NCBI RefSeq assembly: GCF_040361215.1
Contig: NZ_APND01000003.1
Coordinates: forward strand, 550,136 to 614,135
Origin: Salinisphaera dokdonensis
Lineage (GTDB): Bacteria; Pseudomonadota; Gammaproteobacteria; Nevskiales; Salinisphaeraceae
Reading direction: 5' to 3'
Length of the DNA stretch: 64,000 bases
Every line of letters starts with the position of its first letter. Position 1 is the first letter of the stretch. Both the position numbers and the translations under genes were made by a program. Shown piece after piece: positions 8,722-16,534 of the stretch. The notes below the pieces were generated by a model that was not told where the DNA came from, made no database searches, and saw only the letters and a program-made list of their open reading frames with translations.

Positions 8722-9311
8722 GCCTGAAAGCCCGCCGCGCAATCGATCTCGTCGGCTTCGAAGCCAAGTTCCGCGCACTCGGCGACCCTTGGCACACCTT
8801 CACCGCACGCGACGAGGCGATCAAGCGTGATCGCATCGTGCGCGCCGTAGGCAAGCGACCGGTCGCCCGACTACTGGAACTGGCCAGCGGCAATGGCTCC
8901 AACAGCCAGCGTCTCGCCACGCGTGCACTGCGTCTGGATGCCTGCGACGGCAGTGCAAGTGCCACGGCACTTACCCGCAAGGCCCTGAAGAACTTTCCCC
9001 ATGCGCACGCCTGGCAGATCGCACTGCCGGCGCCGCTACCGGGCAATCGTTACGACGCCGTGGTGATCGCCGAACTGCTGTATTACCTGTCGCCACGCGA
9101 CCTGAAACGCCTGGCCCGCGACGTGGCCACGGTTCTCGCGCCGGGCGCAACGCTGGTACTCGCCCATCACCAGATCGAATTTCCGGATAACGCGCAGCGG
9201 ACCGCCGATATTCATGGCCGCTTCGTTTCGGCGATGGCACGCAATCTGAAGCCTGGCCGTCGCTGGCAGAGTCGGCGCTGGCGCGTCGACGCCTGGCACG
9301 CACCCCGCTGA
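8718..9311 (+). CDS. NodS-like SAM-dependent methyltransferase
   Basis: 197 residues. The N-terminal FEAKFRALGDPWHTFTARDE resembles the lid segment of NodS, the N-methyltransferase that modifies the free amine on deacetylated Nod factor. Motif I is LLELASGNGSNS at 52-63, and the motif IV region is YDAVVIAELLYYLS. It is the last gene of the coupled cassette. In several bacteria this domain is fused to the PIG-L domain; here the two are separate but translationally coupled, which supports sequential action on one substrate. Methylation of the amine is inferred from the NodS resemblance. Confidence 0.82.
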   Translation: MSLKARRAIDLVGFEAKFRALGDPWHTFTARDEAIKRDRIVRAVGKRPVARLLELASGNGSNSQRLATRALRLDACDGSASATALTRKALKNFPHAHAWQIALPAPLPGNRYDAVVIAELLYYLSPRDLKRLARDVATVLAPGATLVLAHHQIEFPDNAQRTADIHGRFVSAMARNLKPGRRWQSRRWRVDAWHAPR

Positions 9312-9434
9312 AAACAGAGCCGCCCGCCTACGCGCACGATAATCAACGCCTGACGGGTTAGAATCCCGAACGTGCATAGCGACAAGGGACAGCCGGCCGC
9401 GCCGCGCGCGCGAATCGAGCCGGGCGAGGGTGCG

Positions 9435-10130
9435 ATGGATCCGGATTTCGAGCAGTTCAAGCAGATCGTCAGCGTTTCGAAAACCGACATCTGCACCACC
9501 CTCTATCGCCAGAACCGCGAGATGATCCGGATCAAGAAAGAGCACGTCGCGGTGAAGAACCTCGTGCGCATCATCGACTCCACCCTGCGACTCGCCAACA
9601 CCACCGGCTTCTCGGCCATGAGTCTGCGCGACCTCTGCAACGACTCCGGCCTGAGCATGGGCGGGCTCTATGCCTATATCCGAAACAAGGACGACCTGAT
9701 CGGGCTGATCCAGAGCCACGGTTTCATGCTCACCAAGCGCACGCTGCTGGACTTCACCCAGGACATCTCGGAACCGCGCGAGAAACTCTTCGTCGCCATC
9801 AAGAGCCATCTGTTCCTAAGCGAGCTGATGCGGCCCTGGTTCTACTTCTCCTACATGGAAGCCAAGCACCTGGCCGAATCCCGCAAGCGTGATGCGGTGA
9901 ACGTCGAACTCGAAACCGAAAGCATCTACCGCGACATTCTCGTCGAAGGCATCGACGCCGGCGTGTTCCGCGATATCGACGCCCGCCTGCTCGCCTCGCT
10001 GATCAAGGCGATGCTGCAGGACTGGTATCTCAAGCGAGGGAAGTATCGTGACCAAGGAACGTCGGTTACGACGTATGCGGAGACGATGCGCGACGTTCTG
10101 AACGGGTATTTAATAGCGTCGACAGATTGA
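9435..10130 (+). CDS. TetR-family transcriptional regulator
   Basis: 231 residues from ATG 9435, which has GAGGG just upstream; a GTG at 9372 would add 21 residues of low-complexity N-terminus. The DNA-binding domain is at about 40-95, with the TetR helix-turn-helix in AMSLRDLCNDSGLSMGGLYAYIRNKDDLI. The C-terminal ligand domain is unassigned. It lies between the glycoside cluster and a divergent block of fatty-acid genes; TetR proteins of this type often control acyl-CoA metabolism, but no operator was recognised. Confidence 0.82.
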   Translation: MDPDFEQFKQIVSVSKTDICTTLYRQNREMIRIKKEHVAVKNLVRIIDSTLRLANTTGFSAMSLRDLCNDSGLSMGGLYAYIRNKDDLIGLIQSHGFMLTKRTLLDFTQDISEPREKLFVAIKSHLFLSELMRPWFYFSYMEAKHLAESRKRDAVNVELETESIYRDILVEGIDAGVFRDIDARLLASLIKAMLQDWYLKRGKYRDQGTSVTTYAETMRDVLNGYLIASTD

Positions 10131-10168
10131 AAACCCAGTTCGTGAGATTGGCGACGCGTTTTATGCAG

Positions 10169-10705
10169 CTACCTATCTGAAACTTTTTGGAGGTCGTTAT
10201 CCAGCGGCCGTTGCACTCGCGTATACCAAAGCGTATACCCAAGCCCAGCTAAGCCGGCGCCTATAAAAAGCGTTAACCAGCTCAACCATTCAACGCGATT
10301 AGTGTGACGCCGTAGTTCCCGGACGAGGATTATTTTCCCTTCCAAACGAATGTCCGCTTCCCGAAGCTGATCAAGTTGATCTAATACATCGACAGTCATC
10401 TCATCAAATCCTTCTGAAGTCGGCGCATCATTCCTGTCACGTGCAGCCTCACGTTCGAAAGTTGGATCAAAAAACTTTCTCTTTTCACTATCTCTAGCGA
10501 GTGCACCGGGAAATTGGGACTCTAAGTCGCGATACAGCTGGTCTATTCGCGCATCCAGAACTTTTCCTTCTTCCTCGAGTGTTACTTCCTTTTCCAATGC
10601 TTCAAAACCAACATGTATTGGATAATAAACGGAAAAGAGAATTATCACCGTCCCACTCAACGCCATGAACTTGTAAAGATTGTCAGTTGGAAAGTTCGGA
10701 AGCAT
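10169..10705 (-). CDS. Low-GC hypothetical protein with two membrane segments around a coiled coil
   Basis: 178 residues. One membrane segment is near the N-terminus (KFMALSGTVIILFSVYYPI), followed by about 100 charged residues with coiled-coil character (EEEGKVLDARIDQLYRDLES and LDQLDQLREADIRL), then a second segment (WLSWLTLFIGAGLAGLGYTL) and a short basic tail. Both ends should be cytoplasmic with the charged part outside, or the reverse. Codon use and base composition of 10131-10906 are clearly richer in A/T than the flanking genes, which suggests a recent arrival. I do not recognise the family. Confidence 0.7.
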   Translation of the reverse strand: MLPNFPTDNLYKFMALSGTVIILFSVYYPIHVGFEALEKEVTLEEEGKVLDARIDQLYRDLESQFPGALARDSEKRKFFDPTFEREAARDRNDAPTSEGFDEMTVDVLDQLDQLREADIRLEGKIILVRELRRHTNRVEWLSWLTLFIGAGLAGLGYTLWYTRVQRPLDNDLQKVSDR

Positions 10706-10906
10706 AGCGGTGCCAAATCCAGTTGCTATAGAACGTTACACGTTCGCGCAACTTACCCTACTGCGTTTTTTGAAACAGCCTAAACCCGGTCGCAATTATC
10801 ACGACTTTCGTTCGCTAGTGCCGACTAGTCTTAGATGTCAGTCCAACCGTGGCGCGCGAAGAAACCTTAACTTCAATGCACTTATCTTCGTAGCCTTGGC
10901 CCGCCG

Positions 10907-12517
10907 TCAAATCTGCTCGCGCAACACATTCTTGCGAATCTTGCCCGTCGCGGTCTTCGGCAACTCGCCAAACACGACGCGCTTGGGCGCCTTGAAGTGG
11001 GCCATGCGTTCGCGGCAGAAGTCGATGATCTCGCTTTCCTCAACCCGCGCATCGGCGCGCAGGGTGACGAAGGCACAGGGGATTTCGCCCCACTTCTCGT
11101 CCGGCTGGGCGACGACGGCGGCTTCGGCCACGGCATCGTGACCGTAGAGCACGTCTTCGATCTCGAGGCTGGAGATGTTCTCGCCGCCGGAGATGATGAT
11201 GTCCTTGGCGCGGTCCTTGATCTCGATATAGCCGTCCGGATGGGTGACGGCGAGATCGCCGGAATGGAACCAGCCGTCGGCGAATGATTCGTCGGTCTTG
11301 GACGGGTTCTTGAGATAGCCCTTCATCACCGTGTTGCCGCGAATACAGATCTCGCCGAGCGTCTCTCCGTCGAAGGGCACGGGCGTGCCGTCATCAACGC
11401 TGAGCACGGCAAAGTCGTCTATCGCGAAGTTGGCCACGCCCTGGCGTGCCATGCGCGCGGCGAGCGCGTCGACGTCCAGGCCTTCCCATTCCGGCTGCCA
11501 GACACACAGCGCCGACGGGCCGTAGGTTTCGGTGAGCCCGTAGAGATGGGTGATATCGAAGCCGATGTCCTTGGCCTTGCGGATCACCGCGGCGGGCGGC
11601 GCCGCGCCGCCGAGCGCATAGATCGCCGGTGAACTGAGCGTGATGCCGCGGGCGTCGAAATCGCTGATCAGCGTGTTGAGCACGATCGGCGCGCCGCACA
11701 TATGGGTAACGCCGTGGGTCTCGATACGCTCGTGGATGAGCTCGGCGTCGATGCGATCGAGACAGACGTGGGTGGCTCCTGCGGCAGTCACCGACCACAC
11801 ATAGCCCCAGCCGTCGCAGTGGAACATGGGCAGCGTCCACAGGTAGACCGAGTCGGCGGTCATGTTGAACGCCATGGCGTTGCTCATCGCCGCGAGATAG
11901 CCGCCGCGATGGTGGTAAACCACGCCCTTGGGATCACCGGTGGTGCCGGACGTGTAGAGCAGCGTGAGCGCATCCCATTCATCGGCGATCTTGTCCCAGT
12001 CGAACGCGGCATCGCCGTCTTCGATCAGGTCTTCATACGGCTCGCCGTAGAGCTCGCCGGTCGCGCCCGGATGACTGCAGACCACGACCATGTCCGGCGG
12101 CGTCTCGAGACGCTCCAATGCGGGGCCGACTTCGTTGCCGAAGGCGTGATCGCAGATCAGCAGCTTAGCGTCGCCGTGCTCGAGAATGAAGCCGATCGCG
12201 CCGGCATCCAGACGCGTATTGATCGGGTTCATCACAGCACCCAGCATCGGAATCGCGTAGCGCGCTTCCAGCATCTCGTGCGTGTTGCGGCAAATCACGG
12301 CCACCGTATCGCCGGTGCCGATGCCACGGTCGGCCAGCGAACTGGCCAGGCGTCGACAGCGTTCGTCGAACGCGCGATACGACAGCTGCATATCGCTGTC
12401 GATGACGGCCGTCTTGTCCGGATAGATATACGCCGAGCGCCGCAGAAAGCTCAGCGGCGTCAACGGCGAATGGTTCGCTGGGTTGCGTTCGAGTGCCGCG
12501 TAATCAGCCTGCGCCAC
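10907..12517 (-). CDS. Acyl-CoA synthetase (AMP-forming)
   Basis: 536 residues of the adenylate-forming ANL superfamily. The P-loop LLYTSGTTGDPKG is at 187-198, the A5 motif is LYGLTETYGP, the A7-A8 region is GWFHSGDLAVTHPDGYIEIKD, and the C-terminal catalytic Lys is in the TGKIRK motif. It activates a carboxylic acid to its CoA thioester via acyl-AMP. Length and the CGAPIVLN segment resemble medium-chain or methylmercaptopropionate-type ligases; the substrate is open. The GTG start has an AGGAGGAG ribosome site 6 nt upstream. It lies downstream of acyl-CoA dehydrogenase and SDR genes on the same strand, forming a likely degradation operon. Confidence 0.9.
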   Translation of the reverse strand: MAQADYAALERNPANHSPLTPLSFLRRSAYIYPDKTAVIDSDMQLSYRAFDERCRRLASSLADRGIGTGDTVAVICRNTHEMLEARYAIPMLGAVMNPINTRLDAGAIGFILEHGDAKLLICDHAFGNEVGPALERLETPPDMVVVCSHPGATGELYGEPYEDLIEDGDAAFDWDKIADEWDALTLLYTSGTTGDPKGVVYHHRGGYLAAMSNAMAFNMTADSVYLWTLPMFHCDGWGYVWSVTAAGATHVCLDRIDAELIHERIETHGVTHMCGAPIVLNTLISDFDARGITLSSPAIYALGGAAPPAAVIRKAKDIGFDITHLYGLTETYGPSALCVWQPEWEGLDVDALAARMARQGVANFAIDDFAVLSVDDGTPVPFDGETLGEICIRGNTVMKGYLKNPSKTDESFADGWFHSGDLAVTHPDGYIEIKDRAKDIIISGGENISSLEIEDVLYGHDAVAEAAVVAQPDEKWGEIPCAFVTLRADARVEESEIIDFCRERMAHFKAPKRVVFGELPKTATGKIRKNVLREQI

Positions 12518-12605
12518 GTTATTCTCCTCCTACTGGCCTTTTATTGCCGGCTTTGGTCGGCGCGCGTTCTATGCGCGCTTGGCCGACATTGGCCTTAAAG
12601 CCCTG

Positions 12606-13802
12606 TCAGTTCCAGTGCCAGAAATCGGTGCCCTCACTCATGAGCGTGCGCGAGAACACCATCTTGTGCACTTCCGAGGCGCCGTCGACCAGCCGCGCCT
12701 GGCGTGCATAGCGATAGATCCATTCCAGCACCGTATCCTTGGAATAGCCGCGCGCGCCGTTGAGCTGGATAGCGGTATCGACCGCCTTGTGCAGCGTCTC
12801 GGAGACATTGACCTTGGCCATGGACACTTCCTTGCGCGCAAAACTGCCCTGGTCGAGCTGCCAGGCGGCATGCATGGTCAGCAGGCGACCGGTCTGGATC
12901 GCCATCGCGGCCTCGCCGAGCATGTTCTGTACGCCTTCGCGATCGGCCAGCCGGATGCCGAAGGATTCCCGGTTGGCGACATAATCGGCCGCGATCTCCA
13001 TCGAACGCCGCGCCAGGCCCAGCCAGCGCATGCAGTGGGTCAGTCGTGCCGTGCCTAAACGAATCTGGGTGACCTTCAAGCCGTCGCCGATCTCCATCAG
13101 CCGGTTGCGGTCGGGAATGCGCAGACCGTCGAAACGAATCTCGCAGTGCCCGCCGTGTTCCTCCGGGCCCATGATCGGGATGCGTCGGATGACCTCCCAG
13201 CCCGGATCGTCCGCATGGAACAGAAAGGCGGTCAGCCCCTTGCGCGTGTCGTCCGAGGTGCGCGCAATCAAGATGAAGTGCTTCGCCGCGCCCGCGCCAG
13301 TGATGTAGTGCTTGTGCCCGTTGATGACCCAGTCGTCGCCGTCCTTCGTGGCGGTGGTCTGCATCATGGTCGGGTCCGAACCGCAGCCGGGCGGCGGTTC
13401 GGTCATGGCGAAGGCCGAACGCACGTCGCCGTCGACGATCGGCTGCAGGAACCAATCCTTCTGCTGTTCGGTGCCGACCTTTTCCAGCACGATCATGTTG
13501 CCGTCGTCGGGCGCGGCGGAATTGAAGATCACCGGCCCGAATATGGAGCGGTTCATTTCTTCATAGCAAGCCGCCATGCCGACGATGGAAAAGCCGCGAC
13601 CGCCGCGCGCGATCGGCATTTGCAACGACCACAGGCCGGCTTCTTTCGCCTTGGCCTGCATGCGCGCGAGCAACGCGGGCTCGATGTTTTCGTGGTGGTC
13701 GTAGCTGGCCTCATCCGCTTCCAGCGGGATGATCTGCTCGTCGACAAAGGCACGAATCTGTTGCCGCGTTTCTTCGATTTCGGGCGAGAGGGTGAAATCC
13801 AT
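12606..13802 (-). CDS. Acyl-CoA dehydrogenase
   Basis: 398 residues with the full acyl-CoA dehydrogenase layout. The N-terminal helical domain is MDFTLSPEIEETRQQIRAF. The FAD/substrate-binding middle contains AFAMTEPPPGCGSDPTMM and WVINGHKHYITGAG. The C-terminal helical domain has AIQLNGARGYSKDTVLEWIYRYAR. It introduces a double bond into an acyl-CoA and passes electrons to ETF. Its start is 9 bp from the SDR stop, so the two are co-transcribed. The downstream ligase would supply the acyl-CoA. The RGYSKD...WIYRYARQARLVDG pattern is close to the long/branched-chain class often labelled Acad10/11-like; chain length is not certain. Confidence 0.92.
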   Translation of the reverse strand: MDFTLSPEIEETRQQIRAFVDEQIIPLEADEASYDHHENIEPALLARMQAKAKEAGLWSLQMPIARGGRGFSIVGMAACYEEMNRSIFGPVIFNSAAPDDGNMIVLEKVGTEQQKDWFLQPIVDGDVRSAFAMTEPPPGCGSDPTMMQTTATKDGDDWVINGHKHYITGAGAAKHFILIARTSDDTRKGLTAFLFHADDPGWEVIRRIPIMGPEEHGGHCEIRFDGLRIPDRNRLMEIGDGLKVTQIRLGTARLTHCMRWLGLARRSMEIAADYVANRESFGIRLADREGVQNMLGEAAMAIQTGRLLTMHAAWQLDQGSFARKEVSMAKVNVSETLHKAVDTAIQLNGARGYSKDTVLEWIYRYARQARLVDGASEVHKMVFSRTLMSEGTDFWHWN

Positions 13803-13811
13803 GACGGCCTC

Positions 13812-14579
13812 TTAAAGTGAAGACTGCAGGTGGCCGCCGTCGACGGCGATGGTGCTGCCCGTCATGTAACGGCCGGCGTCCGATGCCAGCAGCAGCAACG
13901 CGCCGACGAGGTCGTCCACGTCGCCCAAATGTTTCTGCGGAATACGCTTGATCATCTTCTTACCCGGTTCGGTCTCGAAGAAGTCGCGATTCAGATCGGT
14001 CGCGATATAGCCGGGCGCGATCGCATTCACGCGGATGCCGTAGCGCGCCCATTCCAGCGCGAGGCTGCGGGTGAGCTGTTCCAGCGCGCCCTTGGACGCC
14101 GCATACGGCGCCACGGCGGCCGCCACCCGGTGACCCAGGATCGAGCTGATATTGATCACGCTGCCGGGCTTTTCGGCAGCGCGCAGGCGCCGGCCGCATT
14201 CGACGGCGACGCGCCAGCAGCCGTTGAGATTGACCTCGATGGTCTTGAGCCAGTCGGCCTCTTCCATGTCCATGGCGAAGCTCGCCGCGGCCACGCCGGC
14301 ATTGCAGACAACCACATCCACAGTGCCGAATGCGCTCTCGGCGCTGTCGAAACCCGCGGCGACGGAACCCGCGTCGCTGACGTCCATGGTGACCACGGCT
14401 GCTTCGCCACCGGCCTTTTTTATGGTCTCGGCAACGTCGTCCAGCGGCGCCTGGCGGCGACCACAGAGCACGACTTTCGCCCCCGCCTCGGCGAGCGCCG
14501 TCGCGAAGCCCGTGCCCAAGCCGCCGCCGGCGCCAGTAACCAGCGCCACGCGGCCAGTCAAATCGAATCGATCAGTCAT
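13812..14579 (-). CDS. SDR-family oxidoreductase (3-hydroxyacyl-CoA dehydrogenase or 3-oxoacyl reductase type)
   Basis: 255 residues of the classical short-chain dehydrogenase family: cofactor motif TGAGGGLG near 16-23, NAG at the fourth strand (VVVCNAGVAAAS), catalytic Ser in NISSILGH and YAASKGALEQL for Tyr and Lys, and the C-terminal GSTIAVDGG. An AGGAGGAG ribosome site precedes the ATG. It is the first metabolic gene after the LysR gene and is followed at 9 bp by the acyl-CoA dehydrogenase. It would oxidise a hydroxyl on a CoA-activated intermediate or reduce the ketone. Confidence 0.9.
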   Translation of the reverse strand: MTDRFDLTGRVALVTGAGGGLGTGFATALAEAGAKVVLCGRRQAPLDDVAETIKKAGGEAAVVTMDVSDAGSVAAGFDSAESAFGTVDVVVCNAGVAAASFAMDMEEADWLKTIEVNLNGCWRVAVECGRRLRAAEKPGSVINISSILGHRVAAAVAPYAASKGALEQLTRSLALEWARYGIRVNAIAPGYIATDLNRDFFETEPGKKMIKRIPQKHLGDVDDLVGALLLLASDAGRYMTGSTIAVDGGHLQSSL

Positions 14580-14732
14580 AGGTTCTCCTCCTGCGGATGA
14601 AAAATATAGCGAGCGCTCGAAATTTACAACAGCGCCATTCGTCGATGATCACTATCGAACAGGGCCAGTCTCGGGTCCATGCCGTGCGCGGCACGGGCAA
14701 ACAGCGAGGCAGTCACTACCGACCAGGCGGTT

Positions 14733-15650
14733 TCAGCTCAGCGTTTCACGCGCGATGGCGATGATGCGCTCACGCAGCCACCGGTGCGCCACGTCGTGAT
14801 GATCGAGCGCGCCCCAGGCGATGCCGATATCGAAAGCCGGCAATTCCACCGGCGGATCGAGCACGGCAAGTCCGAGATGACGCGCCTGGTAACGGGCAAT
14901 ACGCGCCGGCAGCGCCACGATCATGTCGCTGTTGGCGACCAGCTCGCGCGGTAGCTGGTAATGGCGGGTGAGGACGCTGATCTGGCGCGACTTGCCCGCG
15001 TCGGCCAACACCTCGTCGATCCGGCTCAGGCCGACCCCGGTCTGGGTGATCAGGATATGTTTCTGGGCCAGGAAGGCGTCGAGCGTGAGTTCCCCGTCGG
15101 CTTCGACCAGCGCCGGGTGATCCTTGCGGATCAGGCAGGCCATGCGGTCACTCCACAGCTTGTGCTGGTGAAAGTTGGCCGGCAGCTTGCCGAAGCGGTT
15201 GACCAGAAAATCCGCCTCGCCTCGCTCGATCTGATCGATCGCGTCACTGCCGGCACCCAGAATATTGAGCGCAATGTTCGGCGCCTCGCGCTCCAGTGAG
15301 CTGACGACATGCGGCATGAGCACGGAGGCGGCGTAGTCGGTGATCAGCACCGTGAACAGCCGCTCGGCAGTCGCCGGCTCGAAGGCGCGGTTCGGCGCGA
15401 TCGCGGTTTCGAGCTGGGCCAGCGCATTGCGGACCGGCCGCTGCAGCTTGAGCGCGCGATCCGTCGGCTGCATGCCGCTGGCCGTACGCACCAGCACCGG
15501 ATCGCCCAGCAGCTTGCGCAGCCGACGCAAGGCGTTGCTCATCGCAGGCTGGCTGATATCCATAGCCAGCGCGGCCTTGGTCACGCTGCGTTCGCGTAGC
15601 AAAGCATCCAGGAAGACCAGCAGGTTCAGATCGATATCGCGAACATTCAT
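14733..15650 (-). CDS. LysR-family transcriptional regulator
   Basis: 305 residues from ATG 15650, which gives the canonical LysR N-terminus NVRDIDLNLLVFLDALLRERSVTKAA; an extension to 15725 would be non-homologous. The winged helix is at 1-65 (ISQPAMSNALRRLRKLLGD) and the effector-binding domain follows, of the NodD/LinR-type with ITDYAASVLMPHV. It stands upstream of the SDR-dehydrogenase-ligase genes on the same strand and divergent from the flavodoxin-like gene. The gap contains TCGGCGAA twice (15651-15658 region and near 15679), each followed by a TATAAC-like string; these may be its binding half-sites. Confidence 0.88.
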   Translation of the reverse strand: MNVRDIDLNLLVFLDALLRERSVTKAALAMDISQPAMSNALRRLRKLLGDPVLVRTASGMQPTDRALKLQRPVRNALAQLETAIAPNRAFEPATAERLFTVLITDYAASVLMPHVVSSLEREAPNIALNILGAGSDAIDQIERGEADFLVNRFGKLPANFHQHKLWSDRMACLIRKDHPALVEADGELTLDAFLAQKHILITQTGVGLSRIDEVLADAGKSRQISVLTRHYQLPRELVANSDMIVALPARIARYQARHLGLAVLDPPVELPAFDIGIAWGALDHHDVAHRWLRERIIAIARETLS

Positions 15651-15827
15651 TCGGCGAATATAACCGGCGCACCCGATCGGCGAAACGTATAACGACGATA
15701 CGCCGAACTCACGGACGCTCGACAAAGGCGCCAGTCGGCCTGCGTTGTCTCGATAGGTAGGCTGTTTGCCAGGCGGACCATTTGTTCGTGCTTACGGCCC
15801 GCCGCTCGCCCGCTTGTCGAGGATCGG

Positions 15828-16310
15828 GTGAATCGACAGACTGCTGGCATGCGCCGCATTGTTGTCATCGCCCATGCCCCGTCCCCCAATACCGCTCGTC
15901 TGCGCGACGCGGTTCTGCGTGGCATCGCCCATCCCGATATCGAGCAGATCGAAGGCCGCTGGATCGCACCGCTGGAGGCCGGCCCGGAGGACGTGCTCTC
16001 AGCCGACGCCGTCATTCTGGGTACGCCGGAAAACCTCGGCTACATGAGCGGGGCGCTCAAGGACTTCTTCGATCGCAGCTATTACCACTGCCTGGACCAC
16101 ACCGACGCCCTGCCGTTCGCGTTCTATGTTCGCGCCGGTCTCGACGGCACTGGCACACATCGAGCGATCGAAAGCATTACCGGCGGGATGCGCTGGAAGA
16201 ACGTCTGCGAACCGCTGATATGCCACGGCCCATACGACCCGGCCTTCGAGGACCAGTGCGAAGAACTGGGCCTGACCGTCGCCGCCGGGCTCGATAGCGG
16301 TCTGTTCTAG
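15828..16310 (+). CDS. Flavodoxin/NAD(P)H-dependent FMN reductase-like protein
   Basis: 160 residues. RIVVIAHAPSPNTARLRDAV is a phosphate-binding loop of flavodoxin-fold proteins, DAVILGTPENLGYMSGALKDFFDRSYY matches the second flavin-binding loop of the NADPH-dependent FMN reductase/WrbA group, and AIESITGGM is in the expected third position. A GTG start at 15828 is preferred because GAGGA lies 4 nt upstream; ATG 15849 has no ribosome site. It is divergent from the LysR gene, a common arrangement for a LysR target. Electron donor and acceptor are unknown. Confidence 0.75.
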   Translation: MNRQTAGMRRIVVIAHAPSPNTARLRDAVLRGIAHPDIEQIEGRWIAPLEAGPEDVLSADAVILGTPENLGYMSGALKDFFDRSYYHCLDHTDALPFAFYVRAGLDGTGTHRAIESITGGMRWKNVCEPLICHGPYDPAFEDQCEELGLTVAAGLDSGLF

Positions 16311-16485
16311 AACGCCGGCAAGCTGCGCCGAGCAATCGTGGGGCATTGCACGGTCGGAGCGCCCTGAAAGCGTTCGCGCCAGCCCCTTCAACAAGCGCTG
16401 CTCAACGTCCCGCACCGCTTCAACCGTTACTGATACGCCTTCCTCTCAATAAGTTACGGACGCCGTCGTCGCCCTGACTCTCGTC

Positions 16486-16501
16486 TGGCACAGCCGTTGC
16501 A
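16486..16501 (+). promoter_or_regulatory. Sigma-54 (-24/-12) promoter of atzF
   Basis: TGGCACAGCCGTTGCA matches the consensus TGGCACG-N4-TTGCW at every fixed position but one, with GG and GC separated by exactly 10 nt. Transcription would begin near 16511, about 24 nt before the atzF ATG. RpoN promoters need an NtrC-type activator, which fits a nitrogen-scavenging gene. A TGCAC half-site occurs at 16347-16351, but I found no full NtrC dyad in the gap. Confidence 0.85.
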
Positions 16502-16509
16502 GACCCGCT

Positions 16510-16529
16510 TGTATACATCCCTGTATGCA
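16510..16529 (+). promoter_or_regulatory. Probable repressor operator overlapping the atzF transcription start
   Basis: Two octamers, TGTATACA (16510-16517, a perfect palindrome) and TGTATGCA (16522-16529), start 12 bp apart. They lie at and just after the predicted sigma-54 start site, where a bound protein would block initiation. The GntR-family regulator encoded at the end of atzF is the obvious candidate to bind here. Confidence 0.6.
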
Positions 16530-16534
16530 GCGAC

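Noticed and set aside
10680..11141. A 153-codon plus-strand frame at the edge of the low-GC island
   Set aside because: Overlaps the C-terminal end of the acyl-CoA ligase on the other strand and has no ribosome site or recognisable motif.
16311..16485. NtrC dyad upstream of atzF
   Set aside because: Only one TGCAC half-site (16347-16351) without a matching inverse at the right distance.
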